NCBI GenBank assembly: GCA_002049455.2
Contig: KV918976.1
Coordinates: 1-64,000 of the forward strand
Reading direction: 5' to 3'
DNA length: 64,000 nt
DNA from: Porphyra umbilicalis
Taxonomy: Eukaryota > Rhodophyta > Bangiophyceae > Bangiales > Bangiaceae
In this document: piece by piece, positions 31,522 through 41,100 of the stretch
How the letters are laid out: each line of letters opens with the position of its first letter
How positions within the stretch are numbered: the first letter of the stretch is position 1
The notes under the pieces: generated by a model
The model's database searches: none
What the model saw: the letters and a program-made list of their open reading frames with translations, nothing else
What the model was told of the DNA's origin: nothing
Position numbers and translations under genes: made by a program

Positions 31522-34500
31522 TCATGCAGTCCAGCGGCGACGCTTGGCAGATTGACCGCGGCGGTCGCCCGCCGTCGCATCCGACAGCGCGGAGTCGCTC
31601 GCGCCACTGGCGTCGTCCATCGACAATGCTGTCTCGCGCCGTCTTATTGCCAACAGCGACTCTTCCGGGACGTCACTGTCGTCCTGCAAGTGCTTCTGTC
31701 GACGGTCGGCACGCTCGTCGACCGACGAGGACTCGATCTCGTTGACCATGGCATCCTCGTCGTCCGTCTCCTCGTCGATGCTGGGGTCACAGATCAGGTC
31801 GATCATGACCCGCACCCGCTCAATCCTTGCCAGCTCTTTCGCAGAGGAGTCCTGAGCGGCCGTCAGGTCCAAGCTCTCCCGCTCCGTCAGCTTCTCCCCG
31901 TCGTCCCCGTCGTCGAGCTTAAAGTACGCAGCCTACAAACAGCCCGAGCGGACAGCGTCGCCGACGAGGAAGTCAAGTTCGTAGGCGAATACCGCGCGGT
32001 GCGACTTATGGTGCGACTGCTGGTCCTTCTGGACCTGCTTAGCGCCAAAGGCCACGTTCATGAGTTCCATGAGGATCTGTGTTCGTGGAGCACATGTGAG
32101 TGTGAGAGAAGGAACGGCATGCAATCGATCGATGGCGGGCACGGGAGAAGACAAGGAGAGCACACAACCGCAGAAGGGTCAGTACGCGTCGCAGGCATCA
32201 TTCACAGGATAGACAACAAGCACCGAGACGAAGCAGCCGAAGCAGCCCCAAGCTCTGCCCAGTCTAAGGCTGGGGATGCACACAGACCTTCACAGAAATG
32301 CACGCGAGCTGCGCTCTCGTTGCAACCAACTGATCCCCATCGACTTGTACGCCTGACCCCCCATCCTTTTTCTCCACCCGCACACGGCCGGGCGTCGCGT
32401 CCGTCCTGCCAACGTTGTTCTTGAAGGCTCGGAACGCCTCGACAAACCCCTTGCGGCCGCGCACCGTCTTCGAGTAGCGGCGGCCGCGGAGCCACCACCT
32501 CGCCTTGTCCGACTTGGTGGTCAGGGGTGCCACTGCCACCCCATTATCGTCCTCTTCTCCCGTATTCAGTTGCGCGTCGAATGCGGCGCCCGCCGACCAC
32601 GCCTTGACCACTGTCCGCCCGATAGAGTGGTGAACGTTAGAGCGCGCGCGACAGCAGATTCCTGGAATGAGGTCGTCAAGTCTGACACGGCGCTTGCGTG
32701 CCGCGGTCGCGGGAGCCGGCGGCGTCGGCGCTATGTCATCAGCTGCAGCGGCAGCTGCTCCGGCGCCAGCAGGTGGCCCGGTTGGCAAGGTGGCCGCGAC
32801 GGGCGTGCCGACTGTCGGCGTCCTTCCCTGTTTCGGCGGCAGGCGCTTGGTGAGCAGCCATTTGGCCTGCTGCTTAGAGCATTCGAATGTGCGCTCGATA
32901 TCCGTGCGACAATGCACGGCTGAGTCGGCTTCGCCGTGGAAGACGTCGTCAGCAAAGGATGGCCGGTTCATGTAGTGACGCACACGGTCACGCACAGCGT
33001 GGCGGATCGCCGCTCGGAGCAGGAGCGTCTCCTTCAGCGTCTTGGCCGCCTCCCACTCCGGGGGGACCGTGATGGAAGCAGGACTGCTTTCACCACGAGC
33101 GCGTCCACCGAGACCTCCGCCACTATGGCCCCCATCGACGTCCAGACCGGCGCGAGAACCGGCAAAGGGGAGATGCGCTTGTGTGGGCGACACGCGTGGA
33201 GGTGCGGTAGACGGAGGCGATTCCTCTTCGTCGTGCACCTCATCATCGCCGTGATCAGGCGGCATTGACACAGTGCTGGGTGCTCGGCGCTGCCGCAAGG
33301 GGAGCTCCTCTTCGCGTGCCGCCAGAGCGGCACCTGCTGCAGTCGGGGGTGCCACTGTCCTCCGAGCGCGAGGGCCCTTGTGCACTGGGACGCGCGCAGC
33401 CCTCAGACGGTCCGGACGCGCGACCACGAGCGCATCTGCGTCCGCGACGACAAGGTCGATGTCGACGCCAGCGTCGGTATGGCCACGTCCGGGGCGGAAA
33501 CGTCCTCTACCCCGTGTAAACGCGCCGTCTCCCTCCCCGGTGCTCCCGTCCCCGTGAGCGGCCGCCACCGGAGCCGCGCCGACGCCACGCGACCCGCGTC
33601 GCGTACGCAGAGCGCCGCGCTCCTCCGTAAACCAGCGCTTCCGACCAGCTCTCATTCGGGCGCGCTCCTGGGCCTCCAACGCAGACTCCGCCGGCTCGTC
33701 GCCGCTTCGCAGCTCGCGTCGTGCGCCTCCCCCACCGTGTGCCGCGTCCATTTCAGTTGCTTCGACTGCGCGCGGCTGTTGCGCGTCGGGCGGACGATGA
33801 GAGCGTCCCGGCCCATCCGTCGACGCACGCACAGGCTTTGCGGCCGGCTTCACTGCTTGAGAGTGATGGCCAGCGGCCGTACCACTGCGGCGTGTGACGG
33901 CATCAGTCGACGCCACCCGACGAGGCGCAGCAGCCTTCGACGCACGTGCCCCCCGAGTACCGGTAGGGCCGGCAAGCTCCTTGTTCGCGGCAGCGGTGGC
34001 CGCCCGCGATCCCCGCGTCGTTCCCTGCGTTGGTAGTCCCGCTGCCGCTGCAGCCGCCGCCGATAACCGAGTTGACGGTCGCGCTGCAGCCACGGCTGCT
34101 ACGTAGCGAGCTTCCACGGCCGACGCCCCCGGCGCGGCCACCTTCGAGGCCTCGTTGTCGTTGTAGATCACTACAGCCACCCCGTTTCTCCCAGGAGGGG
34201 CCATACGCCCCACAAGCGGCTGTCGGGAAGCCGCCAAAGACCGTGTCCAGGGGCGCGGGCGGGCTTTTGGCTCTGCGGCACTGTTGACCCCAACCAGCGA
34301 ACCCAACAATGGGCGCACAACAGGCGCCACGCCACTGTCGGTGACCGCCACGTCGCCCGGCTTGCTCCCAGATACGCTGGCGGCAGCCGGCGCTCCACGT
34401 CTTGAAGCTCCCGCGGCTGCCGCCGTGCTGCCGCGTGCGTCTGCCGCCGCGCCGTCACCGGCGTCGACGACGTCGTGCGCGCCGCTCACGACGGCCGGCG

Positions 34501-34840
34501 CCACCGCGTTGCCCACCGTTGCGGTGTAGTCGTTGTGGAAGGGCCCTTCGCACCGAGCAGTGGCGCCAACTCCTCCGTCTGCAGCTCCGGGGGGTGCGCT
34601 CGGCGGCAGAGGTGGCGCGCTGCTGTTGCCCGGCGCGGCAGTGCCGCTGCTTTCGACGCCGGGAACGTCGTAGTCGGCCACGCTCCTCAGTGACGGCGTG
34701 AGCTAGCCGCCGCTTACCGCGGCCTGCGTGCCGCCTCCACCGCCCGCACCAGCGGCCGCCGAAGCTCCGCTGACGACACCAACCAGGTCGGTGGCGTATC
34801 CTGCAAAGAGGTTGCTGGTGGCGAGAGCCGCTGCCGCCGC
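31522..34840 (-). pseudogene. Unrecognised host gene, main part, separated from its 5' end by copia C
   Basis: Minus-strand frame from 34840 to a stop at 32264, then a second segment 32076-31522. Joining them at GTGAAG|GTCTGT (intron 32077-32287, 211 bp, ending CACGAACACAG) keeps the frame, so a GT-AG intron is likely. The product has a long Ala/Gly/Arg low-complexity region, then a better-defined block with LLLRAAIRHAVRDRVRHYMN, RTDIERTFECSKQQAKWLL and RGRKGFVEAFRAFKNNVG. It ends in an acidic then basic tail (RRGQSAKRRRW) that could be a nuclear signal. Two in-frame TAGs occur, at 34703-34705 and 31933-31935. I recognise no family. Copia C at 34841 has cut off the upstream coding part, which resumes at 40807. 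A nuclear protein is a guess from composition. Confidence 0.55.
32077..32287 (-). other. Probable spliceosomal intron
   Basis: 211 bp from GTCTGT to a pyrimidine-containing acceptor ending in CACAG. Splicing joins two phase-0 codons and converts a frame that would stop at 32264 into one continuing to 31522, apart from a TAG at 31933. Confidence 0.55.
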
Positions 34841-35213
34841 TGTGAAGTCGGTGTGGTCAAGTGGGTGCGTTGTAGTGCTATGGCAGAGGTCCTGGGCCGT
34901 GTCCAGCCACCTAATGTACCCCAGGCGGCCCCAGGACAGGTCGTCGGGCAGCCCGCTCTCGGTGCACACCCACGTGCCTCAGTTCTCAGTGCGCGCGGGC
35001 CGCGGCGCACCTCCCGGAACGGGGCATGCACCTCCCCACACAAGTCCCCCCCCCCGAGCTCACCCCAGCAGAGAGTGCCCACATCGAGACCAACAAATCA
35101 AGTACACACAAGTACAAAACATACAACAAGTGCATAGGTAAATACCCAAAACTGAGTCCCAATGCTCAACCGGGTAAGTACAGACAAATGGAATTGCTGA
35201 GCCATGCTCAACA
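34841..35213 (-). repeat. Copia C 3' LTR
   Basis: 373 bp, TGTGAAGTCGG to GCTCAACA on the plus strand. Its inner edge has a polypurine tract (GGGGGGAG on the minus strand, 35214-35221). Confidence 0.95.
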
Positions 35214-35316
35214 CTCCCCCCAATTATATTTTGACGGTTCCGGAGTCCGGATGCAAGGTAGCCCGGCTTCCGGCTTACAGCTTGATTTGGCTTCCCGATC
35301 GCCGCTGCTCGGGCCC

Positions 35317-35993
35317 GGGCTGTAGCAGTACAGCCCTCCTCGGGAAGCCATATCAGTTTTGGGCTGTACTGATACAGAACCCCCCCTCCCCGACTCGGCC
35401 GCAAAACGCGATGTGGGCCAAAAAACCGCTCACCGCCAAGTCGACAACCGCCGACTCGGACAGCATCAGAGCACCCGCCAGCCGACCGCCAGGCCGCCGC
35501 AAGCCGCCCAACCGCCGCAAAGTCGACGCAAACCGCCGACTTGGTAGAGACGCATGAAGCTGGGCTGTATCAGTACAGCCCTCCCCCCGCCACTTAAAAC
35601 AAAAAAAAAACGATGTCCGCCAAGTCCGCCTCGGTCGACGCGGACAGCATCGGAGAAGCCCTTAGCCGACCGCCCGACCGCCGCAGGCCACCCAGTCGCC
35701 GTAAAGGCGACGCAAGTCGCTGCCTTCGTAGCGATGCAAGGGCCTGGAGTTGTATCAGTACAGCCGTAACGGCTACCGCCCAGCCGAAAATCGAATTGAC
35801 GCGGTCGTCCAATGTTGATCGGATCGTCCGACGAAACGTTCGGTAGACATCGATTCGACCGGCCGCCCCCGACTCGATCGGCGAAACGTCGACTTGATCG
35901 ACGAATTTCGGCACGAATCCGACTTGGGCTGTATCAGTACAGCCCGCCGACAATCGGATCCCGATTCCGAGGAGGGCTGTACTGATACAGCCC
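35317..35993. repeat. Six-copy palindrome array between pol and 3' LTR of copia C
   Basis: The motif GGGCTGTA-4 nt-TACAGCCC occurs at 35317-35336, 35361-35377 (one arm decayed), 35563-35582, about 35749-35764 (decayed), 35926-35945 and 35974-35993. The four-base loop is TCAG, CTGA or GCAG, so it appears in both orientations. Sequence between the copies is unrelated. This is the same location as the palindrome cluster in copia A, but the motif differs. Confidence 0.92.
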
Positions 35994-36092
35994 AGCCCCC
36001 GACTTCGCCGTAAACCGCCCAATCGACCCGAAGCCGTTCCGGGCCGCCGACACCGCCACTCCGCCGCCAACCGCCGCCCCCCCCGAGGGGGT

Positions 36093-39000
36093 TCAGCACT
36101 GCGGCGCAGGACGTAGGGCCCGCGTGCCGCTACTCCCCGAAGTGCCCAGATCCGAGCCAACGCCGATGACGCCCCGGAATGTGGTGAATGCCGGGGCCGG
36201 CAGTGGCTTCGTCATGCCATCTGCGGGCATGTCGGCGCTGGGAAGAAAGTAGAAGGCAACCTCCCCACGCGCGACGTAGTCGCGCACCATGTGGTACGCA
36301 ACGTCTACGTGCTTGGTACGCCCGGTGGCTTCGGGATTGTTGACCAAAGCGAGGCACGCCTGGTGGTCCTCCCCCATGGGCACGGCGTCCCCGTCGACGC
36401 CCAGCTCCGACAGAAGTTTGCGCAGCCACAGCGCCTCCTTGGTCGCCATAGCGGCGGCGACGTACTCGGCCTCGGCCGTTGACGTCGCCACGGTCGACTG
36501 GCGCTTGCTCGTCCACGACATCGGCCCGCCATTGAGGGTGAAGACAAAGCCCGTCGTCGACCGACGAGCGTCAATATCGCCTGCCCAGTCTGCGTCAACG
36601 TACCCTTGGAGAGGCTTGTCGTCGCCGTACACGACCCCTAGTCGCGTAGCCCCGCGAAGATATCGGAGCACCCCCTTGGCCGCGCGCATGTGGTCCTCCT
36701 CGGGGCATGACATGTAGCGGGAGAGCACGCCCACGGCAAAGGCAATGTCCGGCCTCGTCGTCGTGGAGAGGTACAGCAACGAGCCAACAAGCTCGGCGTA
36801 CCGGTTGCCCTCGGGCAGTAGATTCTCCCCCGTCTTGCAAAGCTTGGCACCTGACAGCATGGGCGTCTTGTTAGGCGCAGACTTGTCCATCTGGAAAGCC
36901 TCAAGCAGGGAACTGACATGCCCCGGATTGCTCAGGGTGATCACCTTGGCAGCCCGATCTCGCATGACCTTCATGCCAATGAAGTCCTTGACCTCACCCA
37001 TGTCGCGCACGTCGAAAGACGCCGACACCGAGGCCTTGACCATCTGGACCCCTTCGAGGCTTTTTCCAGCCACAATGAGATCGTCCACGTAGACGAGGAT
37101 GTAGACAAGCCCGTGCACAGGGTGGCTCCACGTGTAGAGGCACGGGTCCACCTTGGACCGGACCGCTCCGATGGCATTGAGCTCTTTGTTAAGCTTGATG
37201 CCCCACAATCGTCCCGCCTGTTTGGTCCCATAGAGAGCCAGGTTCAGACGGCGGACATCACCTTCCTCCCCCGGCTCGGCTCCGACCGGAAGCTTGATGT
37301 AAATCTCCTTGTCCATCTTTGCGTTGAGGAAGGCCGTCGTCACATCCACGTGGTGAACGTCCCAGTCCTTGGCCGCCGCCACCGCGAAGAGCGCGCGTGT
37401 CGTGGCCGAGCTCGGCACTGGTGCCCATGTCTCATCAAAGTCGCGCCCCGGCACTTGGTTGAAGCCCTGCGCCACCAGTCGCGCCTTGTACCGAGTCATG
37501 TTGCCCTCAGCATCGTGCTTGATGTCGTACACGTACCGCGTTTTGACAGCCTTACGCTTGTTGCTGCTCCTGGTATTGGACCAGGTACCAAGCTTCTTGT
37601 GTGCGAGGTACTCTTCTTTCTCAGCCGCCTTCCAACGCGGCCAGTCCGATCGCGCACGCGCCTCCTTCGCATTGGCTGGCGCCTTGGTCAGGTCCCATCC
37701 CGACGGATCTCCGCCCTTGGGTCCTTCTGCAGCGTATGCCTTTGGGTTACGCTCCCACCAGGTAACCTTGGGTGCCGGCTTGCGCTTCGACCGCCGGAGT
37801 GCTTGCACCCCGTCGTCACTACTCTCTGTAGTGGATCCAGACAGCACGTCGTGTCCATCATGATCCGCCGCGTCCTCGCCAGCGTCATTGTCATCTCCGT
37901 CTTCTGCGTCGAGTCCGGAAGCCTCGTCCGGCTCAACGTCGCTCTCTGACGACTGCTGCGAGGCATACTCGTCCCCGCTTGCGGCTTCCGCTTCCAGCAT
38001 GTCCATGGCGCCGTCCTCCTTGTCACCATCCGTCTGACTGGTCAGGAGAGGGGTGGAAGCAGGGCCAGGGACAGAGGTCATCTTGATGGCTTTGCTTGAG
38101 GTCTTCTCCATGAGCACATCTCGGCGCTCAAAGACCTTGTTTGAGCCATCCTCTAGGATGCGGTAGGCCTTGCCACCAACAGTGTAGCCGACAAAACGGC
38201 CGACGTTGGTCCTGGGTTCCAGCTTTCGCTGCTGCTGCTTGGGCTTCAGAGCCCATGCCCGGCTCCCCCAGACCCGAAATCCCTTCACGTCGGGGCGTCT
38301 TCCCGTGAGGGCTTCCAGCGGGGTCACATCTTGACCCGCCTTAGGGGATCGGTTGAGCACGTGGATGACGGATGACAAAGCCTCCGCCCACAGCTCCTCT
38401 TCCGCTCCGGCGTCCAGAAGAGCCGCACGGACGCGCTCCATGATGTACCGGTTGGCGCGCTCTGCCTTCCCGTTCTGCTGCGAAGAGTACGGCGCCGTCT
38501 TCTCAGACGTAATGCCTTTGTCTTCATACCAGGCTTGAAGGTCGCGGCTCACGTACTCCTTGGCGCCATCGTGACGAACCCGCTTCACCTTAAGCCCAGT
38601 TAGGGTCTCTAGCTGCTTGATGCGGGCCTTGAGGACATCCGGAACCATGCCCTTGGACTTGATGGGCGTCGCCGTGATGAACCCAGTGGAGTCTTCCATC
38701 AGAGTCACGAAGTAGACAGAGCCGCCCAGCGACGCCCTCAACGGCCCATCAACGTCCGTGTGAACCAACTTGCACTTGGTGGTGGTCGTTGTCGAGCGAT
38801 GATGCGGAGAACGCGCCATCTTTCCGTCGACACAAGGCACGCATACCGTACCAGGAACGCGCTTGGCGTCGGCTACCGTCGATGGAATCCCATCGACCAT
38901 CCCAACCACACGCTTGAGGTTCTCGAAACCCAAATGGTTGAACCGGCGGTGCCACAGCTCTGCCTCGCCGTCCATGTGCGTGGAGGCGGCTCTGGCCGAC

Positions 39001-40277
39001 GCCGTGACCGGAGTCACCTTGAGCACGTAGTTCTCCGACTCGTTGACCGAGCCGACGACAGACGCGTTGCTCAAAACTCCGCTCGCGAGCACCGCTTCCC
39101 CATCACTGAGGATATAGCAGGCGTCGCCAACGAACACCACGGCACCGCCACAGCGGTCGACCGCTCGGACCGACAGAAGGTTGTCTGTCAGATCCGGCAC
39201 AAGCATGGCCTCATAGAGGACCATGCGAGCCGTGGTGATTCCCTTCCCCACGTCCATGGACGCGTATCCGTGCCCCTTGATGGGCACCTTGTGGCCGTCA
39301 GCTAGAGTGACCTTGGCCCCGCTCCCCGTCGTCTTGACGGTGAAACCCGCGTCCTGGGCGGCCATATGGTTGGTCGCACCCGAGTCCAACACCCAGGTCG
39401 AGGACCCGCTGGTGCTCCCGGAAGCGTTGAGCTTCCCGGCCTGGCCTGCCGACGCAGCGTAGGCCAATGCGGCGCGGGGAGGTGCACCACCTCCACCGCC
39501 ACCCTCACGACGCCCGCCATTTGGCTTCTTGTTGCCCTTGGCGTCGTCGGCCTTCTTCTTTAGATAGTCGCGCTTCATGTGCCCCTTCTTGTCGCAGTAG
39601 TAGCACACGACCGCGCGCTTGTCCCACGGCTTCTTAGAAGCCGTTGCCGCAAACGCTTGCGACTTGACGCCAGTCGCCGAGGACGACCGCCCATGGCTCC
39701 CCCGCTGCTCCACAGTGAGCAGCTTGGCGCTCACGTCAGCGAGGTTGCGCTTCCCGTCCATGTTCTCCAGAACGGTCTTGATCATGTCATACTCGGCTGG
39801 AAGGCCCGACAGGATCTGCAGGACAAGCGTGTTCTCGTCCACCTGATTTCCCAGCATGGAGAGCTCTTGACGGATGCCCTTGGCGCGCGACGTGTACTTG
39901 ATGATGTTCTCGTCGCTGCCCTTCTTGAGGTTGCTCAGCTCATGCATGAGCTGCAGCAGGCGTGCGTTGTCCCGCGCCTCAAAGATGTCCTTGAGCGCAT
40001 CCCACGCCTCCTTGGCCGTACTGACCGCCGTCACCGAATAAAGATGAACCGGCTTGACCGACATCTGGATAGTCGCCAGGGCCGACTCGTTCATGAGGTC
40101 CCACGCCTCAGCTGCAACGTCGCTCTTGGCACCGCTCCCAGACGCGGGGCGGTCCGTCACAACCGCAGCCCAAACCTTCTCCTTGATCATCTGTGCACGG
40201 CAGTACACAGCCCAGACCTTGTAGTCGTCGTCCAGCTGCGCGAAGCGAGGGCCAGCATAGCGGCCGTACTCCGACAT
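36093..40277 (-). CDS. Copia C gag-pol polyprotein, intact frame (1394 aa)
   Basis: Start ATG at 40277 chosen by alignment to copia A (MSEYGRYAGPRFAQLDDDYK); the frame is open further upstream through the LTR. Domains: UBN2-type gag; zinc knuckle CYYCDKKGHMKRDY, in which the fourth ligand Cys is replaced by Tyr; aspartic protease WVLDSGATNHM; GAG-pre-integrase ELWHRRFNHLGFENL; integrase with HTDVDGPL, RHDGAKEYV and QNGKAERANR; RT with YVDDLIVAG near 37085; RNase H with DADWAGD and STAEAEYVAAAMATKEALWL. Length is normal for Ty1/copia. It makes capsid, protease, integrase and reverse transcriptase/RNase H for cytoplasmic replication and genomic insertion. The 3' trailer to 35317 holds the palindrome array. 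Function of the altered zinc knuckle is uncertain; everything else looks intact. Confidence 0.96.
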   Translation of the reverse strand: MSEYGRYAGPRFAQLDDDYKVWAVYCRAQMIKEKVWAAVVTDRPASGSGAKSDVAAEAWDLMNESALATIQMSVKPVHLYSVTAVSTAKEAWDALKDIFEARDNARLLQLMHELSNLKKGSDENIIKYTSRAKGIRQELSMLGNQVDENTLVLQILSGLPAEYDMIKTVLENMDGKRNLADVSAKLLTVEQRGSHGRSSSATGVKSQAFAATASKKPWDKRAVVCYYCDKKGHMKRDYLKKKADDAKGNKKPNGGRREGGGGGGAPPRAALAYAASAGQAGKLNASGSTSGSSTWVLDSGATNHMAAQDAGFTVKTTGSGAKVTLADGHKVPIKGHGYASMDVGKGITTARMVLYEAMLVPDLTDNLLSVRAVDRCGGAVVFVGDACYILSDGEAVLASGVLSNASVVGSVNESENYVLKVTPVTASARAASTHMDGEAELWHRRFNHLGFENLKRVVGMVDGIPSTVADAKRVPGTVCVPCVDGKMARSPHHRSTTTTTKCKLVHTDVDGPLRASLGGSVYFVTLMEDSTGFITATPIKSKGMVPDVLKARIKQLETLTGLKVKRVRHDGAKEYVSRDLQAWYEDKGITSEKTAPYSSQQNGKAERANRYIMERVRAALLDAGAEEELWAEALSSVIHVLNRSPKAGQDVTPLEALTGRRPDVKGFRVWGSRAWALKPKQQQRKLEPRTNVGRFVGYTVGGKAYRILEDGSNKVFERRDVLMEKTSSKAIKMTSVPGPASTPLLTSQTDGDKEDGAMDMLEAEAASGDEYASQQSSESDVEPDEASGLDAEDGDDNDAGEDAADHDGHDVLSGSTTESSDDGVQALRRSKRKPAPKVTWWERNPKAYAAEGPKGGDPSGWDLTKAPANAKEARARSDWPRWKAAEKEEYLAHKKLGTWSNTRSSNKRKAVKTRYVYDIKHDAEGNMTRYKARLVAQGFNQVPGRDFDETWAPVPSSATTRALFAVAAAKDWDVHHVDVTTAFLNAKMDKEIYIKLPVGAEPGEEGDVRRLNLALYGTKQAGRLWGIKLNKELNAIGAVRSKVDPCLYTWSHPVHGLVYILVYVDDLIVAGKSLEGVQMVKASVSASFDVRDMGEVKDFIGMKVMRDRAAKVITLSNPGHVSSLLEAFQMDKSAPNKTPMLSGAKLCKTGENLLPEGNRYAELVGSLLYLSTTTRPDIAFAVGVLSRYMSCPEEDHMRAAKGVLRYLRGATRLGVVYGDDKPLQGYVDADWAGDIDARRSTTGFVFTLNGGPMSWTSKRQSTVATSTAEAEYVAAAMATKEALWLRKLLSELGVDGDAVPMGEDHQACLALVNNPEATGRTKHVDVAYHMVRDYVARGEVAFYFLPSADMPADGMTKPLPAPAFTTFRGVIGVGSDLGTSGSSGTRALRPAPQC

Positions 40278-40419
40278 GACGATGACAACCACGCCAGCAG
40301 GCGCGGCACTGACGACGTGGGAGGCTATACCCACCTGCCCGACGCCGGAACACACGGCAACCCAACCAAGGTCGTCCCGCCAACAACGGCACGGAAGACG
40401 ACGATGACCACCAGCGACA

Positions 40420-40433
40420 CTGGGCCCATAACC
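40420..40433 (-). other. Copia C primer-binding site (half initiator tRNA-Met)
   Basis: CTGGGCCCATAACC on the plus strand, directly inside the 5' LTR. It is the same site as in copia A and B and is complementary to the anticodon arm of initiator tRNA-Met. Confidence 0.85.
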
Positions 40434-40806
40434 TGTGAAGTCGGTGTGGTCAAGTGGGTGCGTTGTGGTGCTATGGCAGAGGTCCTGGGCCGTGTCCAGC
40501 CACCTAATGTACCCCAGGCGGCCCCAGGACAGGTCGTCGGGCAGCCCGCTCTCGGAGCACACCCACGTGCCTCAGTTCTCAGTGCGCGCGGGCCGCGGCG
40601 CACCTCCCGGAACGGGGCATGCACCTCCTCACACAAGCCCCCCCCCCCGAGCTCACCCCAGCAGAGAGTGCCCACATCGAGACCAACAAATCAAGTACAC
40701 ACAAGTACAAAACATACAACAAGTGCATAGGTAAATACCCAAAACTGAGTCCCAATGCTCAACCGGGTAAGTACAGACAAATGGAATTGCTGAGCCATGC
40801 TCAACA
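40434..40806 (-). repeat. Copia C 5' LTR
   Basis: 373 bp, differing from the partner at 34841 at only about five positions (for example G for A in the GTGCGTTGT region and in a C-run). Confidence 0.95.
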
Positions 40807-41100
40807 GCCGCGACCGCAAGGTCGTGCAGCTCAGCAACAGCGTCCTCGCTCAGCGGCAAGGGCGACGACGCAGTGGCGGCTGCTACGGGATTGTAGTCCG
40901 CAACGTCGGCGTGGTCCCCGTCGTGGTGTGACGTCGGGCCGACCGCAGAGCCCTCGTCGCCGGCACCAGTCCGCTGGGGTCCCCCGACAACGCCAGCACC
41001 AGGCCGGTGGCGTACCCCTTCGCGTGCGCCGCCCAGACCCGCTGCAGGCGGCGGCGCGCGAGAGCACAAGGACGCGACGACCCGGCTTTTTGGCCAAGCA
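40807..41100 (-). pseudogene. 5' remnant of the host gene interrupted by copia C
   Basis: The minus-strand frame ending in PLPLSEDAVAELHDLAVAA meets the element at 40807 and, once the element is removed, continues in frame as ALATSNLFAGYATDLVGVVSG at 34840. Upstream, another frame reads WAAHAKGYATGLVLALSG, resembling LFAGYATDLVGVVSG, so a domain may be duplicated, with a frame change between. The true start of the gene was not found. About 41100-41291 stays open but is not convincing. Confidence 0.5.

Larger units (their letters stand above)
34841..40806 (-). mobile_element. Complete, young Ty1/copia element C
   Basis: 5966 bp, two 373-bp LTRs (34841-35213 and 40434-40806) about 99 percent identical, with a perfect 5-bp duplication GCCGC at 34836-34840 and 40807-40811. 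The gag-pol frame is uninterrupted. Removing the element and one duplication restores an in-frame junction in the flanking minus-strand gene. This is the best candidate in the window for a recently or still active element. Confidence 0.97.

Noticed and set aside
31933-31965. A 33-bp intron removing the TAG at 31933
   Set aside because: GTCGGC to TTTGTAG would keep the frame, but introns this short are implausible next to the 211- and 311-bp introns seen here. Left as an in-frame stop.
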